Source: Mycolicibacterium sp. P1-5
GTDB lineage: Bacteria > Actinomycetota > Actinomycetes > Mycobacteriales > Mycobacteriaceae
Direction of reading: 5' to 3'
Length of the DNA: 64,000 bases
NCBI RefSeq assembly: GCF_008329565.1
Contig: NZ_NPKT01000006.1
Coordinates: 1-64,000, forward strand
The position numbers and the translations under genes are program-made. The number at the start of each line of letters is the position of its first letter. Position 1 is the first letter of the stretch. This document shows, piece by piece, positions 37,101-47,791 of this stretch. The notes beneath the pieces are model-generated. The model ran no database searches and was not told where the DNA came from. It saw only the letters and a program-made list of their open reading frames with translations.

Positions 37101-37824
37101 CCGGCAAGACCGTCGCGATCACCGGCGCCAGTAGCGGGATCGGTGCCGCGACAGCGCGACTGCTGGCGCAGCGGGGTGCCACCGTTGTGCTCGGCGCCCG
37201 CCGCGAGGACCGGCTACTCCAACTCGCCGGCGAAATTCGCGACGCCGGCGGGACCGCGTTGACCGTCCCAACCGACATCACCCAGCGGGCCGACGTCGAG
37301 CACCTGGTCTCTGCTGCTGTCGACGAGTACGGCCGCCTCGACGTGTTCGTCGGCAACGCCGGCGTCGCCAGGATCGGGCCGACGGCCGACCTCGACGTCG
37401 ACGGCTGGGACGCCATGATCGACGTCAACCTGCGCGGCGTGCTGCACGGCATCGCCGCCGCCCTGCCCGTCTTCCGCCAACAGGGCGAGGGCGATTTCGT
37501 CACGGTGGTATCGACCGCCGGACTCAAGATCGTGCCCGGCATGGGCGTCTATGCCGCGACGAAGAACGCCGTCCGCACCCTGTTGGAGGCGTTGCGTCAG
37601 GAATCCACCGACGGCATCATCCGCACCACGTCGATCTCGCCGGGGTACGTCAACACCGAGTTGGACTCATCGATCGAAGACCCCGAGGCGCGGGCACAGG
37701 CCCGCGCGGCGATGGAGAGCTTCGGCCTGCCGCCCGACGCCGTCGCCCGGGCGATCGCATTCGCGATCGAGCAGCCGCGTGACGTCGAGATCGGTGACAT
37801 CACCATCCGGCCGACGGTGCAGAA

Positions 37825-37828
<4 letters not shown>
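37097..37828 (+). CDS. short-chain dehydrogenase/reductase, probable CUG start
   Basis: This NAD(P)-dependent oxidoreductase has 243 residues. It shows TGASSGIG for cofactor binding at residues 9-16 and NAG in VGNAGVA. The catalytic Ser is in VVSTAGLK, and YAATK holds Tyr and Lys. The frame is closed at 37070 (TGA), and no ATG, GTG or TTG lies before the glycine motif. The first usable codon is CTG 37097, which overlaps the preceding stop as CTGA, mimicking the ATGA/GTGA couplings seen elsewhere. A GTG at 37187 would delete the Rossmann motif. The stop shares a CTAG palindrome with the uvrA stop. The substrate is unknown. Confidence 0.88.
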
Positions 37829-40725
<2,897 letters not shown>

Positions 40726-40772
40726 CAGCGCCCCCTTCCTGCAGATATGTGGGCATGATGATGCCGAGCCCC

Positions 40773-40795
40773 ATGCTATGTCGGCCCACCGACAA
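40773..40795 (-). promoter_or_regulatory. PafBC (RecA-NDp) promoter of uvrA
   Basis: The minus strand reads TTGTCGGTG, then exactly eight bases, then TAGCAT. This fits the mycobacterial LexA-independent DNA-damage motif TTGTCRGTG-N8-TANNNT with no mismatch. It gives a leader of about 40 bases before the uvrA start. Confidence 0.85.
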
Positions 40796-40800
40796 GTACC

Positions 40801-41487
40801 GTGGCGACCATGACAGTCATCGACGACAGCTACACCGGACACGTCGAACCGCAGACCGCGGCCCGCAGGACACTGCCCGGGGCAACCATCGTCAAGATGT
40901 CGGTGGGCCCGATGGACAACAACACGTATGTGGTGACGTGTTCCCGTTCTGGGGAAAGTCTAGTGATCGACGCGGCCAACGACGCGGAGCTGCTCGTCGA
41001 CCTGGTGCGCGAGCAGGCCCCGAAGCTGACCCTGATCGTGACCAGCCATCAACACTTCGACCACTGGCAGGCGTTGGAGGCCCTCGCCGAGGCGACCGGC
41101 GTCCCGACCGCCGCCCATCAGCTCGACGCCGAGCCGCTGCCGGTGAAGCCGCAGCGCTACCTCGCCGACGGTGACACGATCACCGTCGGCGACCTCGTCT
41201 TCGACGTGATCCATCTGCGCGGCCACACCCCCGGCTCGGTGGCACTGGCCCTGCGGCCTGACGCCGAGCGCACCGCCACCCACCTGTTCACCGGCGACTG
41301 CCTGTTCCCCGGTGGGGTCGGCAAGACGTGGGAGCCCGGCGCGTTCGAGCAACTGCTCGGCGACGTGACCAGCAAGGTGTTCGGCCGGTACGGCGATGAC
41401 ACCGTGGTCTATCCCGGGCACGGTGACGACACCACGCTGGGCGCCGAGCGCCCACACCTCGACGAATGGCGTGAGCGCGGCTGGTAG
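40801..41487 (+). CDS. metallo-beta-lactamase fold hydrolase (Rv1637c type)
   Basis: This glyoxalase-II-like metallo-hydrolase has 228 residues. The metal motif is [10 protein letters not shown] (HxHxDH), followed by [28 protein letters not shown] and the late metal His in [13 protein letters not shown] 40801 gives the same three-residue lead as the tuberculosis homologue; ATG 40810 is possible. It diverges from uvrA, and its start lies within a few bases of the PafBC site, so the two promoters overlap. The substrate is not known. Confidence 0.88.
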   Translation: MATMTVIDDSYTGHVEPQTAARRTLPGATIVKMSVGPMDNNTYVVTCSRSGESLVIDAANDAELLVDLVREQAPKLTLIVTSHQHFDHWQALEALAEATGVPTAAHQLDAEPLPVKPQRYLADGDTITVGDLVFDVIHLRGHTPGSVALALRPDAERTATHLFTGDCLFPGGVGKTWEPGAFEQLLGDVTSKVFGRYGDDTVVYPGHGDDTTLGAERPHLDEWRERGW

Positions 41488-41493
41488 GCCGGC

Positions 41494-41973
41494 TTACGGG
41501 CAGGTGGCGACGACCTCGAACGGCTTGCTGACTTGCTTGCCGCTCGAGTCTGACCCGCTGGCGGTGCCGGTGACCGTATAGGTGTTGCCGTCCTTGGTGG
41601 CGGTGGCCGTATCGCCGGGCACCCCGTCCGTGAAGTTCAGCACAACTCCGTTCACCTCGCCGAGCCCGACGCCGCGGACCTTCGACGCGTCCTGCTCGAG
41701 ACCGACGATCACACCGGTGATCACTTCTCCGATGGCGATCGAGAACTTGCCGTCCATCGTCGCGCACACCACCGGTCCGTCTAACTGCTTGGCCTGGCCG
41801 TCGACGGTCACCTTGGCGCCGGACCCACCGGCAGTGCCGCCGGTCGTTGCGGCCGTCGCCGTCGTGGGCGATGTCGTCTTGGCATCACCGGAGCTGTCGT
41901 CCGTCGAGCAACCCACCCCGCTGATCATCAAAATACCCACTGCGCCAACAACACTCACGAACCGAACCGTCAT
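41494..41973 (-). CDS. lipoprotein, LpqH (19-kDa antigen) family
   Basis: This 159-residue surface lipoprotein has signal segment VSVVGAVGILMISGVGC with the lipobox Cys at about 22. A Thr/Ser/Gly-rich linker follows. The LpqH-like beta domain has KVTVDGQAKQLDGPVVCATM and ends VVATCP, so two Cys can form a disulfide. ATG 41973 was chosen to place the signal peptide directly at the N-terminus. It is one of several family paralogues usual in mycobacteria. It converges on the hydrolase gene. Confidence 0.85.
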   Translation of the reverse strand: MTVRFVSVVGAVGILMISGVGCSTDDSSGDAKTTSPTTATAATTGGTAGGSGAKVTVDGQAKQLDGPVVCATMDGKFSIAIGEVITGVIVGLEQDASKVRGVGLGEVNGVVLNFTDGVPGDTATATKDGNTYTVTGTASGSDSSGKQVSKPFEVVATCP

Positions 41974-42067
41974 CGGTGCCTCCTGCGCACGCCAGCCCAC
42001 CCACAGCCGAGCCTAGACCACCGCCAGGTGTCGAAGACCGAAACCGCAATCACGAAAGTGAGCGTCG

Positions 42068-42370
42068 ATGACCCAGCAACCACCCGGCTATGCCCCACCG
42101 CCAACCCAGCAGCCGAAGAACAACCTGGCGCTCGCCATTCTGGCGACGATCTTTTGCTTCCCGATCACCGGCATCGTCGCGATTGTGAAAGCCGCTCAGG
42201 TGAACGGACTCTGGGTTCAGGGTCAGTACGCCGAAGCGCAGGCCTCGGCCGCTGCTGCCAAGAAGTGGGTGATCTGGAGCGTCATCATCTGGGCCGTCTG
42301 CATCGCGATCTGCATCGCACTCTTGGCCGCCGGCGCTATCAACATGGACGTCGACACCACAACGTCGTGA
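42068..42370 (+). CDS. CD225/dispanin-domain small membrane protein
   Basis: This 100-residue protein has a Pro/Gln-rich cytoplasmic N-terminus (MTQQPPGYAPPPTQQPK) and two membrane segments (about 19-42 and 68-92) joined by VKAAQVNGLWVQGQYAEAQA, the CD225-like layout. Its TGA overlaps the next gene's GTG, so the two membrane proteins are coupled. Function is unknown. Confidence 0.8.
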   Translation: MTQQPPGYAPPPTQQPKNNLALAILATIFCFPITGIVAIVKAAQVNGLWVQGQYAEAQASAAAAKKWVIWSVIIWAVCIAICIALLAAGAINMDVDTTTS

Positions 42371-42807
42371 TCTCAACGGAGGTTGGGCAGGCGGCCCCCG
42401 GCCGTCTCGCTCGCCTTGGCCCACCGGTGCTCGTGGCTGCGCTGGCGGTGGGCGCCTGCGCGGCCGTGTGGATCGGTGACCCCACCATGCCCGGCGGCGC
42501 ACTCCCCCTCTGCCCGACGAAAGCCCTTCTGGGCGTTGACTGCCCGGGCTGTGGCACTTTGCGCATGATTTATTCACTGCACCACGGCGACGTGCCGGCC
42601 GCCATCCGGTTCAACGCACTGGCGATGGTGGCGTTCGGGTTTCTGGCCGTCGCCTACGGAACCTGGACCTACGGCCGCGCCACCGGTCGGCAGATCATCG
42701 GGTGGCAACACCACAGATGGGCCCCGGTTGTGGTGCTGGCCCTGGTGTCGGTGTGGTTCGTCGTGCGCAACTTGCCCTTCGCTCCGTTCACCGCGCTACA
42801 CGTCTAA
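42367..42807 (+). CDS. DUF2752 membrane protein
   Basis: This 146-residue protein has three membrane segments and the family signature LCPTKALLGVDCPGCGTLR with three Cys. The GTG start forms GTGA with the preceding stop. CD225 and DUF2752 genes commonly pair in actinobacteria. Function is unknown. Confidence 0.82.
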   Translation: MISTEVGQAAPGRLARLGPPVLVAALAVGACAAVWIGDPTMPGGALPLCPTKALLGVDCPGCGTLRMIYSLHHGDVPAAIRFNALAMVAFGFLAVAYGTWTYGRATGRQIIGWQHHRWAPVVVLALVSVWFVVRNLPFAPFTALHV

Positions 42808-42811
42808 CGGC

Positions 42812-43822
42812 TCAGAGCCAGCCTTTTCGCTTGAACACGGCGTAGAGCAGACCCGAGATCAGAACGATGATCACGGCGCTGGACACCAATCCGACGACAC
42901 TTTGAAACCCCGGGTAGGGCACATTCTGGCCGTACCACCCGGTGACCGCAGTAGGCACCGCAATGATGGCTGCCCAACCGGTGAGCTTCTTCATGATCGT
43001 GTTGAGCCGCGCGTCCTGAAGCGACAGGTTGGTCTCGAACACCGTGGTGATCATGTCTCGCAACGACTCCGTCCACTCCGCTGCGCGGATGACGTGGTCG
43101 TACAGGTCGGCATACCAGCTGTCGAGTCCGACGGTCTCGGCATGCTCGGCACGGCGGCGCATGATCGTGTTGATCACCTCGCGCATGGGCAGCACGACGC
43201 GGCGCAACTCGACGAGTTCCTTGCGCAGCCGGTAGGTGGAACGCTGGATCGTGCGGGTCACCGCGCGGTCGTCGAACAACCCGTCCTCAAGCGCTTCGAT
43301 CGCGTCGTCGAGCTGCTGGATGGTGTCGAATTGCCCGTCGACGATCACATCGAGCAGACCGTGCAACAACGCCGGTGCGCCCATTTTCAGCAGATCGGCG
43401 TTCTCATCCCACCGCCGGACCACCTCGTCGATGTCGAAAACCGGTTGCTGCGGGTCTAATTCGTGACGCACGGTGACGATTCCCGCAGGCAACACGAAGA
43501 TCGACACCCTGGCCAACAGCAGACGTGACTCCAGATCGTTCGCCAACGGCGGGGCCAACGCCGTCGCGTACACCGTCATGAACGTGTGCGTCGCATATCG
43601 GGTTGCCTTGGTGCGCTCGGCGTGCGCCACGGTGTCTTCGATGGCGTGCTGGTCGAAGCCCAGTTCCACGGCCAGTTGGCACAACACGTCGTGATCGGGG
43701 TTGCACATGTCCACCCAGACCAGCGCGCCATCCTCAGCGAGATGGTCTGAGGTCTCCTGTAGCGGAAAGTCTTCCGTCTTCAGTTCGCCATCGACCCACA
43801 GTCGGGTTCGGCAGTGGGTCAT
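42812..43822 (-). CDS. CorA family divalent-cation transporter with a GQN motif
   Basis: This 336-residue homopentameric channel-type transporter has a large acidic cytoplasmic N-terminal domain, a long stalk helix (about 150-265) and two C-terminal membrane helices with a basic tail KRKGWL. The selectivity motif after the first helix, normally YGMN, reads WYGQNVPYPG, so Met is replaced by Gln. It may be a ZntB-like or altered-specificity member. It converges on the DUF2752 gene with four bases between stops. The transported ion is uncertain. Confidence 0.88.
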   Translation of the reverse strand: MTHCRTRLWVDGELKTEDFPLQETSDHLAEDGALVWVDMCNPDHDVLCQLAVELGFDQHAIEDTVAHAERTKATRYATHTFMTVYATALAPPLANDLESRLLLARVSIFVLPAGIVTVRHELDPQQPVFDIDEVVRRWDENADLLKMGAPALLHGLLDVIVDGQFDTIQQLDDAIEALEDGLFDDRAVTRTIQRSTYRLRKELVELRRVVLPMREVINTIMRRRAEHAETVGLDSWYADLYDHVIRAAEWTESLRDMITTVFETNLSLQDARLNTIMKKLTGWAAIIAVPTAVTGWYGQNVPYPGFQSVVGLVSSAVIIVLISGLLYAVFKRKGWL

Positions 43823-43855
43823 GAGGCCAGTCTGCGGCAGCCCTGTCCAGAACGA

Positions 43856-44302
43856 CTAACCGGTGGTGTGAACGATCAGCACGTCGGACTTGGACCGGCG
43901 GGCCACGTTGGCCGGCACCGAACCCAGCAGGCGGCCGGCGATCGTGCTCAAGCCGACGTTGCCGACGATCAGCAGATCCGCACCGACCTCTTCGGCCAAT
44001 TCCACCAGGGCGTCGACCGGAGCGCCGACGACCGCGCGCTCCTCGACGTCGGCGGCACCGGCAGCCTTGGCGCGGTCACGTGCCTCGCGCAGGATCGCGT
44101 AGATGGGGGCATTGCCCGCCATCTTGTAACCCTCGTCCTTCAGCAGGTCGGCCGCGCGGGTGTCCTCGTTGGCCGGGAAGTAAGCGGTTGCCACGATGAC
44201 TTTGGAGCCCGGTTCGGAGGCAAGATAACCCGCCCGGTCGACTGCACGTAGCGAGGAATCCGAGCCGTCCGTGCCGACGACCACGGTCTTGTAACCGCCC
44301 AT
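43856..44302 (-). CDS. universal stress protein, cAMP-binding (Rv1636 type)
   Basis: This 148-residue single USP domain starts MGGYKTVVVGTDGSDSSLRA. The nucleotide motif G-x2-G-x9-G-S is present in GNVGLSTIAGRLLGS. The tuberculosis homologue binds cAMP with high affinity, which is notable because an adenylate cyclase gene lies in the same window. A strong GGAGG precedes the ATG. An upstream open extension to 44485 is not coding by family comparison. Confidence 0.93.
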   Translation of the reverse strand: MGGYKTVVVGTDGSDSSLRAVDRAGYLASEPGSKVIVATAYFPANEDTRAADLLKDEGYKMAGNAPIYAILREARDRAKAAGAADVEERAVVGAPVDALVELAEEVGADLLIVGNVGLSTIAGRLLGSVPANVARRSKSDVLIVHTTG

Positions 44303-44653
44303 TCGTACCCTCCAGTCTCCAATTTCAACGCCACCGGGAACACTATCTCTTTGACACCACACAAGGGTGCGATTCCCGCCACGCGGCAATTCCGGCGCGC
44401 CGCGCGATGCCACTCTACCGGGGAAAATAGCGTCGCCGACAGTTGAGTGAGCGGTTCGACAGCCACCGCAATTGCAAATCCACATCGCATCCGATTCGCG
44501 ATTGTCGGCGCCGCCACATCATTGATGACCAATGGTCGCAATTGGAAAACCTCAGAAATTCTGCCGGTGACGTCGACCCATGCACCGAACGGTATTGGTG
44601 GGCTGCGGGTTAACGTTCTGGACATCAAATGACAGGGGTAGAGGACGACTCAG
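44303..44653. other. 351-base intergenic region between divergent genes
   Basis: This relatively AT-rich stretch lies between the universal stress protein and mannosyltransferase genes. A -10-like TAGTGT lies upstream of the stress gene on the minus strand, about 50 bases before its start. I see no open frame with support, no tRNA and no strong palindrome. It may hold a regulated promoter or a small RNA, but the sequence alone does not show one. Confidence 0.4.
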
Positions 44654-46192
44654 GTGAGCATCACCCTTCGGCCCGACCGAATCCGAAGCGACAGGGAGCG
44701 GTCGCCCGCTTCCGCGCAGCCGCTCGACGCCGTGTTGGTGGCCGTGGTCGCCGCTGCTGTCAGCGCCGCCGGTGCGGCGCGGCCATCGCTGTGGTTCGAC
44801 GAGGCCGCCACGATCTCGGCGTCCACCCGGCCGCTGCCCGACCTGTGGCGCATGCTCGGCAATATCGACGCCGTTCACGGCCTGTATTACCTGCTGATGC
44901 ACGGCTGGTTCACGGTGTTCCCCGCCACCGAATTCTGGTCGCGTTTGTCCAGCTCGATCGCGGTCGGATTGGCGGCCGCGGGTGTCGTGGTACTGGGCCG
45001 AATACTCTCCACCCGATCGGTGGCGGTGACTGCGGGTGTCGTTTTCGCGTTACTCCCGCGCGTGACGTGGGCCGGCCTCGAAACCCGCTCGTATGCGCTG
45101 ACAATGGTCACCGGCGTATGGCTCACCGTGCTGTGCCTGGTCGCATTGCGCCGCGACCGGCCGCGGTGGTGGCTTGCCTACGCGCTGATGGCGTCCGGCG
45201 CCACGCTGCTGAACGTCTTTTCGGTTCTGTTGCTGCCCGTGCACGCGGTGGTGGCGCTGGCGATGACCGAGTCGAAGGGGACGAGAAGGCGCTGGACCCT
45301 GGCCGCGCTTGCCGCCTGCGCCGCGACGGCGCCGTTCCTGTTCTTCAGCCAGACCCAACTGTTCCAGGTGGGCTGGATTTCGCCTCCCGGCGCCCGCACT
45401 GTCGGAATGATGTTGGTAGATCAGTACTTCGACCGTTCGCTGCCGGTCGCGGTGTTGTCAGCACTGCTGATCGCCGTTGGCCTCGTGTCGTGGCGGCGGG
45501 CCGGATGGCAGCCACGGAAGTTGGTTGCGATCGCGCTGGCGTGGATATTGCTCCCCACCATTGCCGTGCTCGTCTATTCACTGTTGCGCGAGCCGGTTTA
45601 CTACCCGCGCTATCTGTCGTTCACCGCCCCCGCCATGGCGCTTCTTCTCGGCTCATGCATCGTTGCGCTCTGCCGGTCCTCCCGCGCCGCCACCACCATC
45701 GTGCTGGTAGTCCTTGCAATAGCCGCGACACCGAACTTCCTGGCCCAGCGGGGGCCGTACGCCAAAGAAGGCATGGACTACAGCCAGGTCGCCGACGTCA
45801 TCACCCGCCATGCCGCACCCGGCGACTGCCTCGTGATGGACAATTCGACCGCGTGGAAACCCGGCCCGATCCGGCCGTTGCTGGCCGCACGTCCCGCTGC
45901 CTTCGCCAAACTGCACGACTACGGCCGCGGTCCCACTGGTATCGATCGAAACCTGTTGTGGGACGCGCACATCGCCGTGTGGTTGTGGGCCGGCAGGATG
46001 CCCGGCTGTCCGGCGATCTGGACGGTGTCGGAGCGCGACACGCGTCTGCCCGACTACGAGCGAGGGCCGTCGTTGCCGGGCGGGCCGCGGCTCGAACGGG
46101 CAATGGCCTACCAGGTGCCCTACCGGTTCGGTTTCCGAATAGTTGAGCGTTGGCAGTTCAATTTTGCGCAGGTCACCAAGTCAATTCGCTGA
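44654..46192 (+). CDS. GT-C type polyprenyl-phosphomannose-dependent mannosyltransferase-like protein (Rv1635c type)
   Basis: This 512-residue membrane protein has about 10 hydrophobic segments. The first extracytoplasmic loop carries LWFDEA, the Asp-Glu catalytic motif of GT-C enzymes. Soluble C-terminal residues follow the last helix (from about 380). The gene order places it as the counterpart of Rv1635c, which adds the first mannose caps to lipoarabinomannan. Whether it caps LAM here or does another transfer cannot be read from sequence. The GTG start has AGG nearby (CAGGTGAGC). Confidence 0.82.
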   Translation: MSITLRPDRIRSDRERSPASAQPLDAVLVAVVAAAVSAAGAARPSLWFDEAATISASTRPLPDLWRMLGNIDAVHGLYYLLMHGWFTVFPATEFWSRLSSSIAVGLAAAGVVVLGRILSTRSVAVTAGVVFALLPRVTWAGLETRSYALTMVTGVWLTVLCLVALRRDRPRWWLAYALMASGATLLNVFSVLLLPVHAVVALAMTESKGTRRRWTLAALAACAATAPFLFFSQTQLFQVGWISPPGARTVGMMLVDQYFDRSLPVAVLSALLIAVGLVSWRRAGWQPRKLVAIALAWILLPTIAVLVYSLLREPVYYPRYLSFTAPAMALLLGSCIVALCRSSRAATTIVLVVLAIAATPNFLAQRGPYAKEGMDYSQVADVITRHAAPGDCLVMDNSTAWKPGPIRPLLAARPAAFAKLHDYGRGPTGIDRNLLWDAHIAVWLWAGRMPGCPAIWTVSERDTRLPDYERGPSLPGGPRLERAMAYQVPYRFGFRIVERWQFNFAQVTKSIR

Positions 46193-46228
46193 TGCGTCAC
46201 GGGGTGTGAAGGCGGGTACGCCCCATGC

Positions 46229-46870
46229 ATGACGTCCACCGCTGAAGCCTATGTGCCGCACACGCACGACCTCGATCAACTGGCCGAGGCCGCGCGGACC
46301 TGCCAGGGGTGTGATCTATACCGCGATGCCGAGCAGACGGTGTTCGGGGAGGGCGCGGCCGGTGCGGCCATGATGCTCGTCGGTGAGCAGCCCGGCGATC
46401 AGGAGGACCATCGCGGCCGGCCGTTCGTCGGTCCGGCGGGCAAACTCTTGGACAAGGCGTTGGTCGCCGCGGAGGTCGACCGTGAGCGCCTCTACGTCAC
46501 CAACGCCGTCAAACATTTCAAGTTCACCCGCACCAGCGGTACGCGGCGCATCCATAAGACACCGAGCCGCACAGAGGTTGTCGCGTGCCGGCCCTGGCTG
46601 TTCGCCGAAATCGCTTCTGTCGAACCAGAAGTCGTCGTGTTGCTCGGCGCCACCGCCGCACAGGCGTTGCTGGGCAGCGGTTTTCGGCTCACCGCGCATC
46701 GCGGCGAGGAATTACGGCTGCCCGCCGAACCGGACCTCGGGGTCGACCCAAGCGTTGTCACCACCACCCATCCGTCGGCGATTCTGCGGGGTCCGGCCGA
46801 CGAACGGGCCAAGAACTTCGACGCCCTTGTCGCTGATCTGAAGTTCGCCGCAGGGCTACTATCCGGCTGA
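46229..46870 (+). CDS. udgX: UdgX-type uracil-DNA glycosylase
   Basis: This family-4-like UDG recognises uracil in DNA. The 213-residue product has GEQPGDQED (motif A, with Gln where family 4 has Ala) and the extra loop TRRIHKTPS carrying His109. In UdgX that residue forms a covalent link to the abasic site. Iron-sulfur ligands are likely Cys25, Cys28 and the Cys in VVACRPW; KHFKF has His where family 4 has Cys. Motif B is TTHPSAILRG. It sits between the mannosyltransferase and a hydrolase gene on the same strand. Confidence 0.92.
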   Translation: MTSTAEAYVPHTHDLDQLAEAARTCQGCDLYRDAEQTVFGEGAAGAAMMLVGEQPGDQEDHRGRPFVGPAGKLLDKALVAAEVDRERLYVTNAVKHFKFTRTSGTRRIHKTPSRTEVVACRPWLFAEIASVEPEVVVLLGATAAQALLGSGFRLTAHRGEELRLPAEPDLGVDPSVVTTTHPSAILRGPADERAKNFDALVADLKFAAGLLSG

Positions 46871-46887
46871 AGAGAAAGCGAGCGCCG

Positions 46888-47757
46888 ATGCCCGCACCAG
46901 CCGAGAGCCTTACCGCGCGACTGCGTGACGGACGTTCGGTGTGTTACGCGCAGTACGGGGCACCCGACGGCGAGGTCGTCGTCAATGCCCACGGCGGCCT
47001 GGCCTGCCGGCTGGACGTCGCGGCTGCCGACGCTGCCGCTCGCGCGGCCGGTGTGCGGCTGATCTCGCCGGATCGGCCCGGTATCGGCGGATCCGATCCG
47101 CATCTTGGTCGCACCATCCTGGACTGGGCGCACGATGTGGCCGAGCTGATGGATCAACTCGGTGTCGGGCGGTTCGCCGCGATGGGGTGGTCGATGGGCG
47201 GACAGTATGCGGCTGCCCTCGCCTGGGCCCTGCCCGAACGGGTGCGGCGGGTGGCGATCGTCGCGGGCGCGCTACCGCTGAACGAGCCGGGCGTGTTCGC
47301 ACAGTTGCCCGCCTTCGACAGGATCTACACCCGGCTGTCGATGCGTGCGCCGTCGCTGGTCACGCCGTGCTTCGCCACGATGGCCCTGGTCGCCCGACGA
47401 GCACCCCCGCTATATGGGCGGCTTACCGCCCGTCAGCTCGGCGACGCCGACGACGCGGTGCTGCGCGGCGAGGGTTACGACGAGTTCGCACGGATGTCCG
47501 CGGAGGCCCTGCGTCGCCCGGCCGGCGTGGCCGAGGACTACCGGGCGTGGATGCGGCCGTGGGGTTTCACGCCCGAACAGATCGAGATACCCACCGACGT
47601 CTGGGGCGGTCAGCAGGACGAACTGATCAGCCACACCTGGCCGCCCGAGCTGGCCCGCCGAATTCCCGGCGCGACCCTGCACGAGCGGCCCGGCGGGCAC
47701 TTCCTGGCGCACCTGTACTACCCGGACATCTTTGCGAACCTGCTGGGCAGGGCTTGA
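46888..47757 (+). CDS. alpha/beta hydrolase
   Basis: This 289-residue single-domain hydrolase has oxyanion region NAHGGLACR, DRPGIGGSD, nucleophile GWSMGGQYA, and the late RPGGHFLAHLY with the catalytic His. The acid is probably in VWGGQQDEL. It follows udgX by 17 bases and may share its transcript. The substrate is unknown. Confidence 0.88.
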   Translation: MPAPAESLTARLRDGRSVCYAQYGAPDGEVVVNAHGGLACRLDVAAADAAARAAGVRLISPDRPGIGGSDPHLGRTILDWAHDVAELMDQLGVGRFAAMGWSMGGQYAAALAWALPERVRRVAIVAGALPLNEPGVFAQLPAFDRIYTRLSMRAPSLVTPCFATMALVARRAPPLYGRLTARQLGDADDAVLRGEGYDEFARMSAEALRRPAGVAEDYRAWMRPWGFTPEQIEIPTDVWGGQQDELISHTWPPELARRIPGATLHERPGGHFLAHLYYPDIFANLLGRA

Positions 47758-47791
47758 TTTCCCGAATCGTTTCGCTCCTGCCCGCCGACGG

